A program made the position numbers and the translations under genes. A DNA stretch of 64,000 bases, from positions 1-64,000 of the forward strand of contig NZ_JACCDB010000006.1 in the NCBI RefSeq assembly GCF_013432195.1, in the 5' to 3' direction. This document shows positions 8,310 to 16,153 of the stretch, piece by piece. The stretch is from Tepidicella baoligensis. GTDB lineage: Bacteria; Pseudomonadota; Gammaproteobacteria; Burkholderiales; Burkholderiaceae_C. The notes beneath the pieces were generated by a model. The model was not told the origin of the DNA and did no database searches. It saw only the letters and a program-made list of their open reading frames with translations. The stretch's first letter is position 1. Every line of letters begins with the position of its first letter.

Positions 8310-9245
8310 TCAAACCTGGGTCAGCCAGTGGGCATACTTGGGGTTGCGGCCGTTGACGATGTCAAAGAACGCCGCCTGTATTTTTGCGGTGATCGGGCCG
8401 CGGCTGCCAGCGCCGATCTCGATGCGATCCAGTTCGCGGATGGGCGTGACTTCAGCCGCCGTGCCGGTGAAGAACGCCTCGTCGGCAATGTACACCTCGT
8501 CGCGGGTGATGCGCTTCTGCACGATGTCCAGGCCCAGATCCTTGGCGATATGGAACACCGTGTTGCGAGTGATGCCGTTGAGCGCGCCCGCCGACAGGTC
8601 GGGGGTGTAGATCACGCCGTTTTTGATCAGGAAGATGTTTTCGCCTGCACCCTCGGAAACAAAGCCCGCCGCATCCAGCAGCAGCGCCTCGTCGTAGCCT
8701 TCCTCGGTGGCTTCCATGTTGGCCAGGATGGAGTTGGTGTAGTTGCTCACCGCTTTTGCCTGCGTCATGGTGATGTTGACGTGGTGGCGGGTATAGCTGC
8801 TGGTCTTGACGCGGATGCCGCGCTTGAGACCTTCTTCACCGAGGTAGGCGCCCCAGGCCCAGGCCGCCACCATCAGGTGAACGGTGTTGCCTTTGGGGCT
8901 GACGCCCAGTTTTTTGTCGCCGATCCAGGTCAGCGGGCGGATGTAGCCGCTGTCCAGCCCGTTTTCGCGAATCACGGATTTCTGTGCTTCATTCACCTCT
9001 TCCTGGGTGAACGGGATCTTCATGCGCAAAATTTTGGCGCTGTTGAACAGGCGCTCGGTGTGTTCCTGCAGGCGAAAGATGGCCGGTCCGTTGACGGTGT
9101 TGTAGGCACGCAGCCCTTCGAACGCCCCGCAGCCATAGTGGAGGGTGTGGGTCAGCACGTGGATCTTGGCGTCGCGCCAGTCCACCAACTGGCCATCCAT
9201 CCAGATTTTGCCGTCGCGGTCGGACATGGAAGGGGTCACGGTCAT
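8310..9245 (-). CDS. ilvE: branched-chain amino acid aminotransferase
   Basis: PLP-dependent class IV aminotransferase that interconverts Ile, Leu and Val with their 2-oxo acids using glutamate/2-oxoglutarate. The 311-residue protein has the family landmarks: HTLHYGCGAFEGLRAY near residue 33, the PLP-lysine region in TQAKAVSNYTNS near 163, EGAGENIFL near 200 and FFTGTAAEVTPI near 262. The ATG at 9245 is chosen over an in-frame upstream start because GAGG sits six bases before it. With ilvD at 36.7 kb it is one of two branched-chain biosynthesis genes in the window, though they are not adjacent. Confidence 0.93.
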   Translation of the reverse strand: MTVTPSMSDRDGKIWMDGQLVDWRDAKIHVLTHTLHYGCGAFEGLRAYNTVNGPAIFRLQEHTERLFNSAKILRMKIPFTQEEVNEAQKSVIRENGLDSGYIRPLTWIGDKKLGVSPKGNTVHLMVAAWAWGAYLGEEGLKRGIRVKTSSYTRHHVNITMTQAKAVSNYTNSILANMEATEEGYDEALLLDAAGFVSEGAGENIFLIKNGVIYTPDLSAGALNGITRNTVFHIAKDLGLDIVQKRITRDEVYIADEAFFTGTAAEVTPIRELDRIEIGAGSRGPITAKIQAAFFDIVNGRNPKYAHWLTQV

Positions 9246-9352
9246 GGTTTGCCTCGGGGAAAAAACGGGTGAAAAGAGATAGAAGTCGGGCGCTGTTCGC
9301 CGTGCCAAGATTTTACGGCTTGGCGTAAGGTAAAAAATTTTTCTCGATTTCC

Positions 9353-9379
9353 TAAAGTTGGGTACAGAATGGCCGATAA
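9353..9379 (+). promoter_or_regulatory. consensus sigma-28 (FliA) flagellar promoter
   Basis: TAAA (9353-9356), exactly 15 bases, then GCCGATAA (9372-9379). This is a full match to the FliA consensus for late flagellar and chemotaxis genes. It lies 53 bases upstream of the start codon of the unknown gene at 9432 and next to the che cluster. The predicted start is about 9386. Confidence 0.9.
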
Positions 9380-9431
9380 GGAGAGAAAAGCGGGAATCCC
9401 GTCTGCAGGTTGCTCTGCTGAGGAGTTTGTC

Positions 9432-10169
9432 ATGTTGACCATTTCATCTGTGGCTGTTTCGCCGGTGCCGCCTCAGGCGCCGACGGTTTCGCGTGTGCAG
9501 CCCGCCACGCCTGCCAAAGCCAGCGACCTTGTGACTCCTGAGAACCAGGGGGTGGTGGCTCCGGTGGCACCGGCAGGCGAAGGTTCGCGCGCCCAGGTGG
9601 TGTATGCCCCGTCGTCCTTGCCGCCGGTCAACCCGACCGGCGAGGCCCTGCGCGTCAACAACTTCAACAATGCCGCCGCACCAGAGCGCACCGGCGACAT
9701 ACCTCAGGGCAGCGCGGCGTCGGTCCGTGGCCGAGACGACGCCACCGAAGCTCGCGAGCCCTCCACGGCACAGGAGCCCACAGCCCGGCCTCCTGCCGAT
9801 ACCGAACAGCCAGACGCAGCGCAGCGGGCGGGACCAGGCCCGCAATTCCAGCAGCAGGTACCAGAAGCGCAGCGGCAGCGCGAGGAACAGGCGCAACAGG
9901 CCCGCGAGGCCAACAATCCGGCGCTGGAGGCCATGGACACCCAGATCAAGGAACTGCTGCCGAACATGTGGAAAGCCAGCCGCGCCGCGGTGGACATGCT
10001 GATTGGCGAAGAGGCTCGTGCAGCAGCGGCGGCTCGCGCTGACATGCTGTTTCCGCCCAGGCCGGCCCTCCTGTCTGAACGGGCGGCCGAAGCCACCGAA
10101 AACTACACGCGAACCTCTGCGGTATCCGAAAAAGGCACGCAAGGCGTCAATCTCGACCGGCTGGTCTGA
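9432..10169 (+). CDS. protein of unknown function, sigma-28 controlled
   Basis: I do not recognise a family. The 245-residue protein starts at an ATG with AGGAG seven bases upstream (in-frame ATG codons further 5' lie inside the promoter). Residues 1-75 are rich in Val, Pro, Ala and Ser. Residues about 95-165 are a disordered Gln/Arg/Glu/Ala-rich stretch with probable coiled-coil character (QQQVPEAQRQREEQAQQ). About 170-215 could be a short helical domain (ALEAMDTQIKELLPNMWKAS). There is no signal peptide or membrane segment. A perfect FliA promoter and a position convergent with cheB place it in the late flagellar/chemotaxis set. Candidate roles are an export-apparatus client, a filament- or motor-associated factor, or a signalling accessory; none is shown. 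Confidence 0.75.
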   Translation: MLTISSVAVSPVPPQAPTVSRVQPATPAKASDLVTPENQGVVAPVAPAGEGSRAQVVYAPSSLPPVNPTGEALRVNNFNNAAAPERTGDIPQGSAASVRGRDDATEAREPSTAQEPTARPPADTEQPDAAQRAGPGPQFQQQVPEAQRQREEQAQQAREANNPALEAMDTQIKELLPNMWKASRAAVDMLIGEEARAAAAARADMLFPPRPALLSERAAEATENYTRTSAVSEKGTQGVNLDRLV

Positions 10170-10190
10170 TGGCTTTTCCCGCCCAGCGTT

Positions 10191-11282
10191 TCAGATGCGA
10201 TGGCGCACGCCTCCCGCGCTGTTGACGCGCTCCATCAAGGCCTTGGCGATGCTCTTAAGGGGTAACACTTCATGCACCGCCCCGGCTTGGATCGCCATTT
10301 TGGGCATGCCAAACACGACGCAGCTGGCTTCGTCCTGAGCATAGTTGTAGCTGCCGGCGTCGCGCATTTCTTTCATGGCGGTGGCGCCATCGGCTCCCAT
10401 GCCGGTCAGCATCACACCGATCGCGTTGGGGCCCAGCACCCGGGCGCAGGATTTGAACAGCACCTCTACCGATGGCTTGTGCCGGTTAACTGGCGGCGAG
10501 TCATCGACCGCCGCCACATAGTTGGCGCCGCTGCGTTCAATATGGAACTGTCGGCCGCCCGGGGCAATGTAGGCGTGGCCGGGCAGGATGCGCTGTCCGT
10601 CCACCGCTTCGGACACGCGGATCTTGCACAGAGAATCCAGCCGTGCCGCGAAACTGGTGGTGAACCCGGCGGGCATGTGTTGGGTAATCACGATGGCGGG
10701 TGAGTCGGCCGGCAACTCGGTCAGGATTTCCTTGATCGCCTCGGTACCCCCGGTGGAAGCGCCGATGCAGATGACCTTTTCGGTGGACAGCAGGCGCGTC
10801 GTACCCAACGGCCTGGATACCGAAGCCCCCTCTTCACGGGGAATGGTCGGTGGCGCCGGTGGCGCCACATGCCTCGATACCCGGGCTTTGCTGGCAATGC
10901 GGATTTTCTCGACGATCTCGTCGCCCAGCGCCGACAAGCCGCTGGCCACCCCGATACGGGGCTTCGCCACAAAGTCCACCGCCCCCATCTCGAGCGCGCG
11001 CAGGGTTGTGTCCGCCCCTTGTTCGGTCAGGGTGGACACCATGACGACCGGCATCGGCCGCAGGCGCATCAGCCGAGACAGGAACTCCAGCCCATCCATC
11101 TTGGGCATTTCGACGTCGAGCGTGATCACGTCCGGGTTCAGTTCACGGATCATCTCTCGGGCCTGCAGCGGGTCGTTGGCGGCACCGATGCACACCATGT
11201 CGGGCTGCTTGTTGATGATCTCGGTCAACAGGCTGCGCACCAGCGCCGAGTCGTCAACCACCACCACCTTGATTTTTTGCAT
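10191..11282 (-). CDS. cheB: chemotaxis protein-glutamate methylesterase/deamidase CheB
   Basis: Two-domain response regulator that removes methyl groups from chemoreceptors during adaptation. The receiver domain (1-120) has the acidic pair VVDDS at 9-12 and phospho-acceptor D in ITLDVEMP near 56. After a Pro-rich linker the methylesterase domain (about 170-355) shows the catalytic serine in GASTGGT, histidine in TQHMPAGF and aspartate in GMGADGA. At 363 residues it is normal for the family. It is the last gene of the che cluster, 16 bases behind cheD, and convergent with the sigma-28-controlled unknown gene 21 bases away. Confidence 0.95.
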   Translation of the reverse strand: MQKIKVVVVDDSALVRSLLTEIINKQPDMVCIGAANDPLQAREMIRELNPDVITLDVEMPKMDGLEFLSRLMRLRPMPVVMVSTLTEQGADTTLRALEMGAVDFVAKPRIGVASGLSALGDEIVEKIRIASKARVSRHVAPPAPPTIPREEGASVSRPLGTTRLLSTEKVICIGASTGGTEAIKEILTELPADSPAIVITQHMPAGFTTSFAARLDSLCKIRVSEAVDGQRILPGHAYIAPGGRQFHIERSGANYVAAVDDSPPVNRHKPSVEVLFKSCARVLGPNAIGVMLTGMGADGATAMKEMRDAGSYNYAQDEASCVVFGMPKMAIQAGAVHEVLPLKSIAKALMERVNSAGGVRHRI

Positions 11283-11298
11283 GGGTTATGGGTCAGAT

Positions 11299-11925
11299 TC
11301 AGAACAGATCGATGGAGCCGCCAGCGGTGGACTGCACCACACGGGTGGCCACGCCCTGGCGTTCCTGGGATTCGAGGGTTTCCGGGTGGGCGTGGGCGAG
11401 TCGTTTGACCATGGCCTTGCCCGTCACCGGGAAGAACACCACCTTGCGCGGGTAGATGTCGAGCACGTCCTTGGAGACGACCGGAATCCGCTCCGTGGCC
11501 AGGTAGTCCATGACGAATTTGGTGTTGCGCTCCCCCACATTCATGCTGGTGAAACCGGAGATGACCGCCCCGCCCCCGAACACTTTGGCCTGCATGTACT
11601 CCCTGGAAGAGCCCATTTTGATGAGTTCATTGATCAGCAGTTCCATGGCGTAGGAGCCGTAGCGCCCGGAGGTGTCGGCCCCGCCGTCCGGCAGCATGAA
11701 GTGGTTCATGCCGCCGATGCGCAGCCGGGAGTCCCAGATGCAGGCGGCAATGCAGGAGCCCAACACGGTCATGATGATGACGTCCTCGCTGGCGACGAAG
11801 TATTCTCCGGGCAGGACTTTGGCGGCGTTGTACTTGAAATGCTGGTCGTGAAAGAAAAAGGACGCCTCACCCGGCTTGCGGGGCCGGGACTTGAGCTGGT
11901 GCAGGTATTCGATGCTTCGGTGCAT
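11299..11925 (-). CDS. cheD: chemoreceptor glutamine deamidase CheD
   Basis: Deamidates specific receptor glutamines and modulates CheY-phosphate signalling. The catalytic region is intact: GSCIAACIWD (cysteine near residue 58) and GGMNHFMLP (histidine near 75). At 208 residues it is longer than the roughly 160-residue Bacillus protein. The extra C-terminus finishes with GGSIDLF, almost the same last residues as in the CheZ-like protein of this operon (AGSIELF). A short acidic-hydrophobic C-terminal peptide of this kind is how E. coli CheZ docks on CheY, so CheD may share a docking partner with the phosphatase. It starts five bases after cheR. Confidence 0.93.
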   Translation of the reverse strand: MHRSIEYLHQLKSRPRKPGEASFFFHDQHFKYNAAKVLPGEYFVASEDVIIMTVLGSCIAACIWDSRLRIGGMNHFMLPDGGADTSGRYGSYAMELLINELIKMGSSREYMQAKVFGGGAVISGFTSMNVGERNTKFVMDYLATERIPVVSKDVLDIYPRKVVFFPVTGKAMVKRLAHAHPETLESQERQGVATRVVQSTAGGSIDLF

Positions 11926-11930
11926 GGGGC

Positions 11931-12761
11931 TCAGACTTTTTCGTAAACGGTCTTGCCACGCAGGGCAAACAGGTTGCGGGCATCGCTGAAGTTTTCAGCG
12001 TGCCCGACGAACAGGGTGCCCTTGGGCTTCATCAGTCGGTGGATGCGCGCCAGTACCTGCCGTTGGGTGGGGTTGTCGAAATAGATCATGACGTTGCGAC
12101 AGAAGACCACGTCGAACGTCTCTTTCAGGCTCCAATGGTCCTCGATCAGGTTGAGGGTGAAGAACTGGATGTGTTTTTGCAACTCGGGCCGCACCCGGGC
12201 CAGCCCGGTGTTGGCGCCCTTGCCCTTGAGGAAGTATTTCTGGAGTTGAGCGTTGCTGAGGTTTTTCAGGCCCTCGAGCTTGTAGATGCCGCGCGAAGCG
12301 GTGGCCAGCACCTTGGTGTCGATGTCACTGGCCCAGATCTGGAAACGGCCGTTGAGGCCGAGCGCATCGGCCATGGTGATGGCAATGGAGTAGGGTTCCT
12401 CACCGGTCGAGGCGGCACAGCACCAGATCTTCCAGTCGTGGCTCGGGTCGGCTCGGACCAGTCGGTCCAATTCGATGAAGTGGTGGTTTTCGCGGAAAAA
12501 GGACGTGAGGTTGGTGGTGAGGGCGTTCACGAACTCCTGCCACTCGTCCCCTTCTCCCTGGCGTTCCAGCCAGTCGAGGTACTCCCGGAAGCTCTGGTGG
12601 CCCGTCTCGCGCAGACGCCGGGCGATGCGGCTGTACACCATGGCCTGTTTGCCCTCATGCAGGCTGATGCCCGCATGCCGGTAGATCAGCTCCTTGATGC
12701 GATGAAAGTCAGCCGCGGTCCAGGCGAACTCCCGATTCTGCAGCGCGATCTCGTCAGACAT
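11931..12761 (-). CDS. cheR: chemoreceptor glutamate methyltransferase CheR
   Basis: S-adenosylmethionine-dependent methylation of receptor glutamates, the opposing activity to CheB. The all-alpha N-terminal domain (about 1-80) is followed by a Rossmann methyltransferase domain with NLTSFFRE near residue 88, the SAM-binding CCAASTGEEPYS near 117 and FDVVFCRNVMIYF near 212. The length of 276 residues is typical. It lies between cheA (20 bases) and cheD (5 bases) in one transcription direction. Confidence 0.95.
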   Translation of the reverse strand: MSDEIALQNREFAWTAADFHRIKELIYRHAGISLHEGKQAMVYSRIARRLRETGHQSFREYLDWLERQGEGDEWQEFVNALTTNLTSFFRENHHFIELDRLVRADPSHDWKIWCCAASTGEEPYSIAITMADALGLNGRFQIWASDIDTKVLATASRGIYKLEGLKNLSNAQLQKYFLKGKGANTGLARVRPELQKHIQFFTLNLIEDHWSLKETFDVVFCRNVMIYFDNPTQRQVLARIHRLMKPKGTLFVGHAENFSDARNLFALRGKTVYEKV

Positions 12762-12780
12762 GATCGTGAAATCGCCACCT

Positions 12781-15042
12781 TCAGAGGCGAGCGCGCCGAA
12801 CCAGGGCAGAGGTGTCGAGGATCAGCGAGACACTGCCATCACCCAGGATGGTGGCACCGGAGACGTTGGGAACCTTCTTGTAGTTGGATTCGAGATTCTT
12901 GATCACCACCTGCTGCTGTCCGAGCAGTTCGTCCACCATGAGGGCGACCCGTGAGCCGTCGGATTCGATGACGACCATGATGCTGTTGGCTGAAGGGTCG
13001 TCCGCGGGGCGCGGCACATCGAAAGTTTTGTCGATTTCGATCACCGGCATGTACTCGTCGCGGACCTTCACCAACTGGGCATTCTGCGCCACGGTGTTGA
13101 TGGAGGTGGCCTCCACCTGGAAGGACTCGACCACCGATGACAGGGGCAGGATATAGACCTCGTTGCCGACGCGCACCGTCATGCCGTCCATGATGGCCAG
13201 TGTCAGCGGCAGCCGCACCTTCACGCTCATACCGAAGCCTTCGGAGGAGTCGATTTCCACCGTTCCACCCAGCGAGGCGATGTTTTTCTTCACCACGTCC
13301 ATGCCCACGCCTCGGCCGGAGACGTCGGTGACGACCTCGGCCGTGGAAAAGCCCGGTGCAAAGATGAGCTGCCACACCTCCTGGTCAGGCATGTCATCAG
13401 AGACGTCCATGCCTTTGGAGCGGGCCTTGTCGATCAGTTTTTGCCGGTTCAGGCCCTTGCCGTCGTCGCGCACCTCGATGAGGATGGAGCCGCCTTGATG
13501 GGCTGCCGACAAGGTGATCGTGCCGACTTCCGGCTTGCCGTTGGCGATGCGCACATCGGGCAGTTCGATGCCGTGGTCGCAGCTGTTGCGAATCAGGTGG
13601 GTGAGGGGGTCGGTGATCTTTTCGATCAGCCCCTTGTCCAGCTCGGTGGCCTCGCCGTGGGTGATCAGCTCCACCTTTTTGCCCAGTTTGCCAGCCAGGT
13701 CGCGCAGCATGCGCGGGAAGCGGCTGAACACCACCGACATCGGGATCATGCGTATCGACATGACCGATTCCTGGAGGTCCCGCGTGTTGCGCTCCAGATC
13801 GGCAAGGCCCGCCAGCAGTTGCTGGTTGAGCGTGGCATCCAGGGTGCGGCTGTACTGGGCCAGCATGGCCTGGGTGATTACCAGTTCGCCCACCTGGTTG
13901 ATGAGCTGGTCGATTTTGCTGACCGACACCCGCAGGGTGGTGGTTTCCATCTGCGCCGTGGAAGCGGTACGGGATGCTTTGGCGGCTTCGCGGGCCTTGG
14001 TCTCGGCCGGCGCGGTGGCCGCGCTCGTGCCGGTTGCTGCCAGCGACTGCGATTCGGCCAGCAGGCTTTCGGCGTGTTCGCGTGGCGTCAGCGGGTTGCC
14101 CGGCGCGCCAGGGAAGAGCCCGTAGCCCTGAACCCAATCCTGGGCCGGGACGGTGGCGCCGCTTTGGGACGTGACGGTGGAGGCGACCGGGCTGCCGGGT
14201 GCTCCGGCGAACAGGCCATAGCCTTGTTCGATGATGTCGTGGCTGTGTTCGGCGCCCGTGTCTGCGGCGGGTGCAGCGGCCACGGGGGGGGTGCTCGCGC
14301 CCGCCGGCAACAGCTGGATTTTTTCCTTGGCCACGTGGAAGGCAAACAGGTCGAGCAGCTCGTCGTCGGAGCTCTGGGTGGTGATCTCGTACACCCGGCA
14401 ACCGTTGTCGGTTCGCTCGCCGGTGATGGTGCCCAGCCCGGCGATGTCGCGGAACAATTCCCGGATCGGATCGGCCAGGCTGAGGTCGTCGAGCGGACCG
14501 ATCACCGCCAGCAACTGGCGGGTGGCACCGGGCAGTGCGGCGGCGGGCATGCCACCTACAGTCGGAGCCGATGCAGGCGCAGGGGGCGCTGGTGGAGGTG
14601 GAGCTGGAGGGGGTTGGACGGCGGGTGCCGAAGGCGCGCCTGCGCTGGCGAGCACGCGGATGCGCTGCACCAAGCCCGAGGTCTCAGGGGGCTCGCCGCC
14701 AAGGCCTTGGTGGCGAGCCAGCAGACCCTTGAGGGCGTCGGTCGATTCGAGCAGCACGTCCACCATGGGCATGGTGGGCGTGAGCTCATGGCGCCTGAGC
14801 TTGTCGAGCAACGACTCCATCTGGTGGGTCAGTTCGGCCACGTCCTCAAAACCGAAGGTGGCTGCGCCGCCCTTGATGGAGTGGGCACAACGGAAGATCG
14901 CATTGAGCTCTTCGTCATCGACCGTCTCGAGATCCAGATTGAGCAGTTGCTGTTCCATCTGCTCCAGGTTCTCACCAGCCTCCTCGAAGAAGATCTGGTA
15001 GAACTGGGTCAGGTCGAATCCGTCGTTCTTGTCGTCTGCCAT
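12781..15042 (-). CDS. cheA: chemotaxis histidine kinase CheA
   Basis: Central kinase that phosphorylates CheY and CheB in response to receptor arrays. The 753 residues carry an HPt domain with phospho-acceptor H54 in AHSIKGGA, a Pro/Ala linker (about 136-165), a regulator-binding P2-like segment (about 175-247), the dimerisation helices from about 370, the ATPase N-box in HLIRNSCDHGIE, G-boxes DDGKGL and GRGVGMDVV, and a CheW-like C-terminal domain. A linker duplication is visible: QGYGLFAGAPGSP at 273-285 and QGYGLFPGAPGNP at 305-317. This could be two copies of a short binding motif. No cheW or receptor gene accompanies it here, so the array partners must be encoded elsewhere. Confidence 0.96.
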   Translation of the reverse strand: MADDKNDGFDLTQFYQIFFEEAGENLEQMEQQLLNLDLETVDDEELNAIFRCAHSIKGGAATFGFEDVAELTHQMESLLDKLRRHELTPTMPMVDVLLESTDALKGLLARHQGLGGEPPETSGLVQRIRVLASAGAPSAPAVQPPPAPPPPAPPAPASAPTVGGMPAAALPGATRQLLAVIGPLDDLSLADPIRELFRDIAGLGTITGERTDNGCRVYEITTQSSDDELLDLFAFHVAKEKIQLLPAGASTPPVAAAPAADTGAEHSHDIIEQGYGLFAGAPGSPVASTVTSQSGATVPAQDWVQGYGLFPGAPGNPLTPREHAESLLAESQSLAATGTSAATAPAETKAREAAKASRTASTAQMETTTLRVSVSKIDQLINQVGELVITQAMLAQYSRTLDATLNQQLLAGLADLERNTRDLQESVMSIRMIPMSVVFSRFPRMLRDLAGKLGKKVELITHGEATELDKGLIEKITDPLTHLIRNSCDHGIELPDVRIANGKPEVGTITLSAAHQGGSILIEVRDDGKGLNRQKLIDKARSKGMDVSDDMPDQEVWQLIFAPGFSTAEVVTDVSGRGVGMDVVKKNIASLGGTVEIDSSEGFGMSVKVRLPLTLAIMDGMTVRVGNEVYILPLSSVVESFQVEATSINTVAQNAQLVKVRDEYMPVIEIDKTFDVPRPADDPSANSIMVVIESDGSRVALMVDELLGQQQVVIKNLESNYKKVPNVSGATILGDGSVSLILDTSALVRRARL

Positions 15043-15081
15043 GGGCGGTTCTCGGTTGTGGTTATGGGCGTGTCCTGGGGC

Positions 15082-15444
15082 TCAGCGGATGACCTTGTGG
15101 ATCACTTCGATCAGACGGTTGGGGTCGAAGGGTTTGACCAGCCAACCCGTTGCCCCGGCGGCACGGCCGGCCTGTTTCATGTGGTCACTGGATTCCGTGG
15201 TCAGGATCAGAATAGGGGTGGTTTTGAACTTGGGGTGTTCGCGCAGCTTGCGTGTGAGCCCGATGCCATCGAGCCGTGGCATGTTCTGGTCGGTCAGCAC
15301 CAGGTCGAAGTGCTGTTTCTCCGCTTTTTCGAAGGCGTCCACGCCATCCACGGCTTCCACCACCTTGAAGCCGGCGCCGACGAGGGTGAAGGACACCATC
15401 TTGCGCATGGAGGCCGAGTCGTCAACGGCGAGTATCGAGTGCAT
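15082..15444 (-). CDS. cheY: CheY-type single-domain response regulator
   Basis: A 120-residue receiver with no output domain. Acidic pocket in LAVDDSASMRK (residues 5-15), phospho-acceptor D in VLTDQNMPRLDG near 52, Thr/Ser switch in LILTTESS near 82 and the conserved lysine in WLVKPF near 104. The start at 15444 is selected because the protein then begins directly at the first beta strand; upstream in-frame residues do not resemble the family. It is placed between the CheZ-like gene and cheA, so it is most likely the regulator that binds FliM or modulates the kinase. Confidence 0.93.
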   Translation of the reverse strand: MHSILAVDDSASMRKMVSFTLVGAGFKVVEAVDGVDAFEKAEKQHFDLVLTDQNMPRLDGIGLTRKLREHPKFKTTPILILTTESSDHMKQAGRAAGATGWLVKPFDPNRLIEVIHKVIR

Positions 15445-15484
15445 GTGATTACCTTGTTTCTTGGGAACGGTTGATGTCGGTGGC

Positions 15485-15985
15485 TCAGAACAGCTCAATC
15501 GAGCCGGCGTCCATTTCGCTTTGGGTGACCGGGTTGGGGTTCTTGGGCAGGTGCGTGACCACCACGCCCACTTCTTCCTCGTCCGGCTCCATGGCCTGAT
15601 CGGCCAGAATATACGCGCAGCCCTTGAGCACTTTGCCTATGTGTACCAGCAGCTGGGTGGCCATGTCGTGGAACTGCAACTCCGTGACCGCCAGCTGCAA
15701 AGCCTCGCGCAACTCGTTGAAGCGCGGATCGTCCGGCAGCTCTCCGGTGACCTGGATGGCGCGGTTGAAACGGTCCAGCAGGTTGCTGGTGGCGTGGTCG
15801 AGCAGACCTTCCAGCCGTTTGAGGTCGTTCATCGCGACGAGCAGCGAGTCCTGGAGATCGGCGACCACCGATACTTCCATTTCCACGGCCGGCTCATCAG
15901 AGCGCTGGGCAATGGGCTCCACGGTGGTGTATTCCTCGCGTGGCCAGCGGCGTTTGGAGTTCGGTGGATCGATGGATTCTGGCAT
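15485..15985 (-). CDS. CheZ-like chemotaxis phosphatase (divergent)
   Basis: A 166-residue helical protein, shorter than E. coli CheZ (214). In a long helix at about residues 103-122 it carries LQFHDMATQLL, which contains the D-x-x-x-Q arrangement of the CheZ active site (catalytic Gln, with Asp contacting the metal). The C-terminus DAGSIELF resembles in character the CheZ peptide that tethers CheY, and almost repeats the CheD C-terminus. The N-terminal 40 residues look disordered. First gene of the che cluster, 40 bases before cheY. The assignment rests on motif and context rather than overall similarity, so it may be a distinct CheY-P phosphatase lineage. Confidence 0.7.
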   Translation of the reverse strand: MPESIDPPNSKRRWPREEYTTVEPIAQRSDEPAVEMEVSVVADLQDSLLVAMNDLKRLEGLLDHATSNLLDRFNRAIQVTGELPDDPRFNELREALQLAVTELQFHDMATQLLVHIGKVLKGCAYILADQAMEPDEEEVGVVVTHLPKNPNPVTQSEMDAGSIELF

Positions 15986-16153
15986 GGGCGGCGCGCGGAG
16001 GTCCGGTCAACATTGACACATGTGTAAATATAAGGCCGAGCCGAAGTCTAGACTAGGCTGCGCGCATGACATCGCTCAGAATAACGACAATTTTCGGTCA
16101 GAGCTCGCGCAGATCAGGCCAGGGCGGCACCCGTCTATTCATCAGAGGATAGT

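Noticed and set aside
16013-16034. Promoter TTGACA ... TATAAG before the sensor kinase
   Set aside because: The spacer is only 10 bases, too short for a sigma-70 promoter; the ACACATGTGT palindrome there is noted but unsupported.
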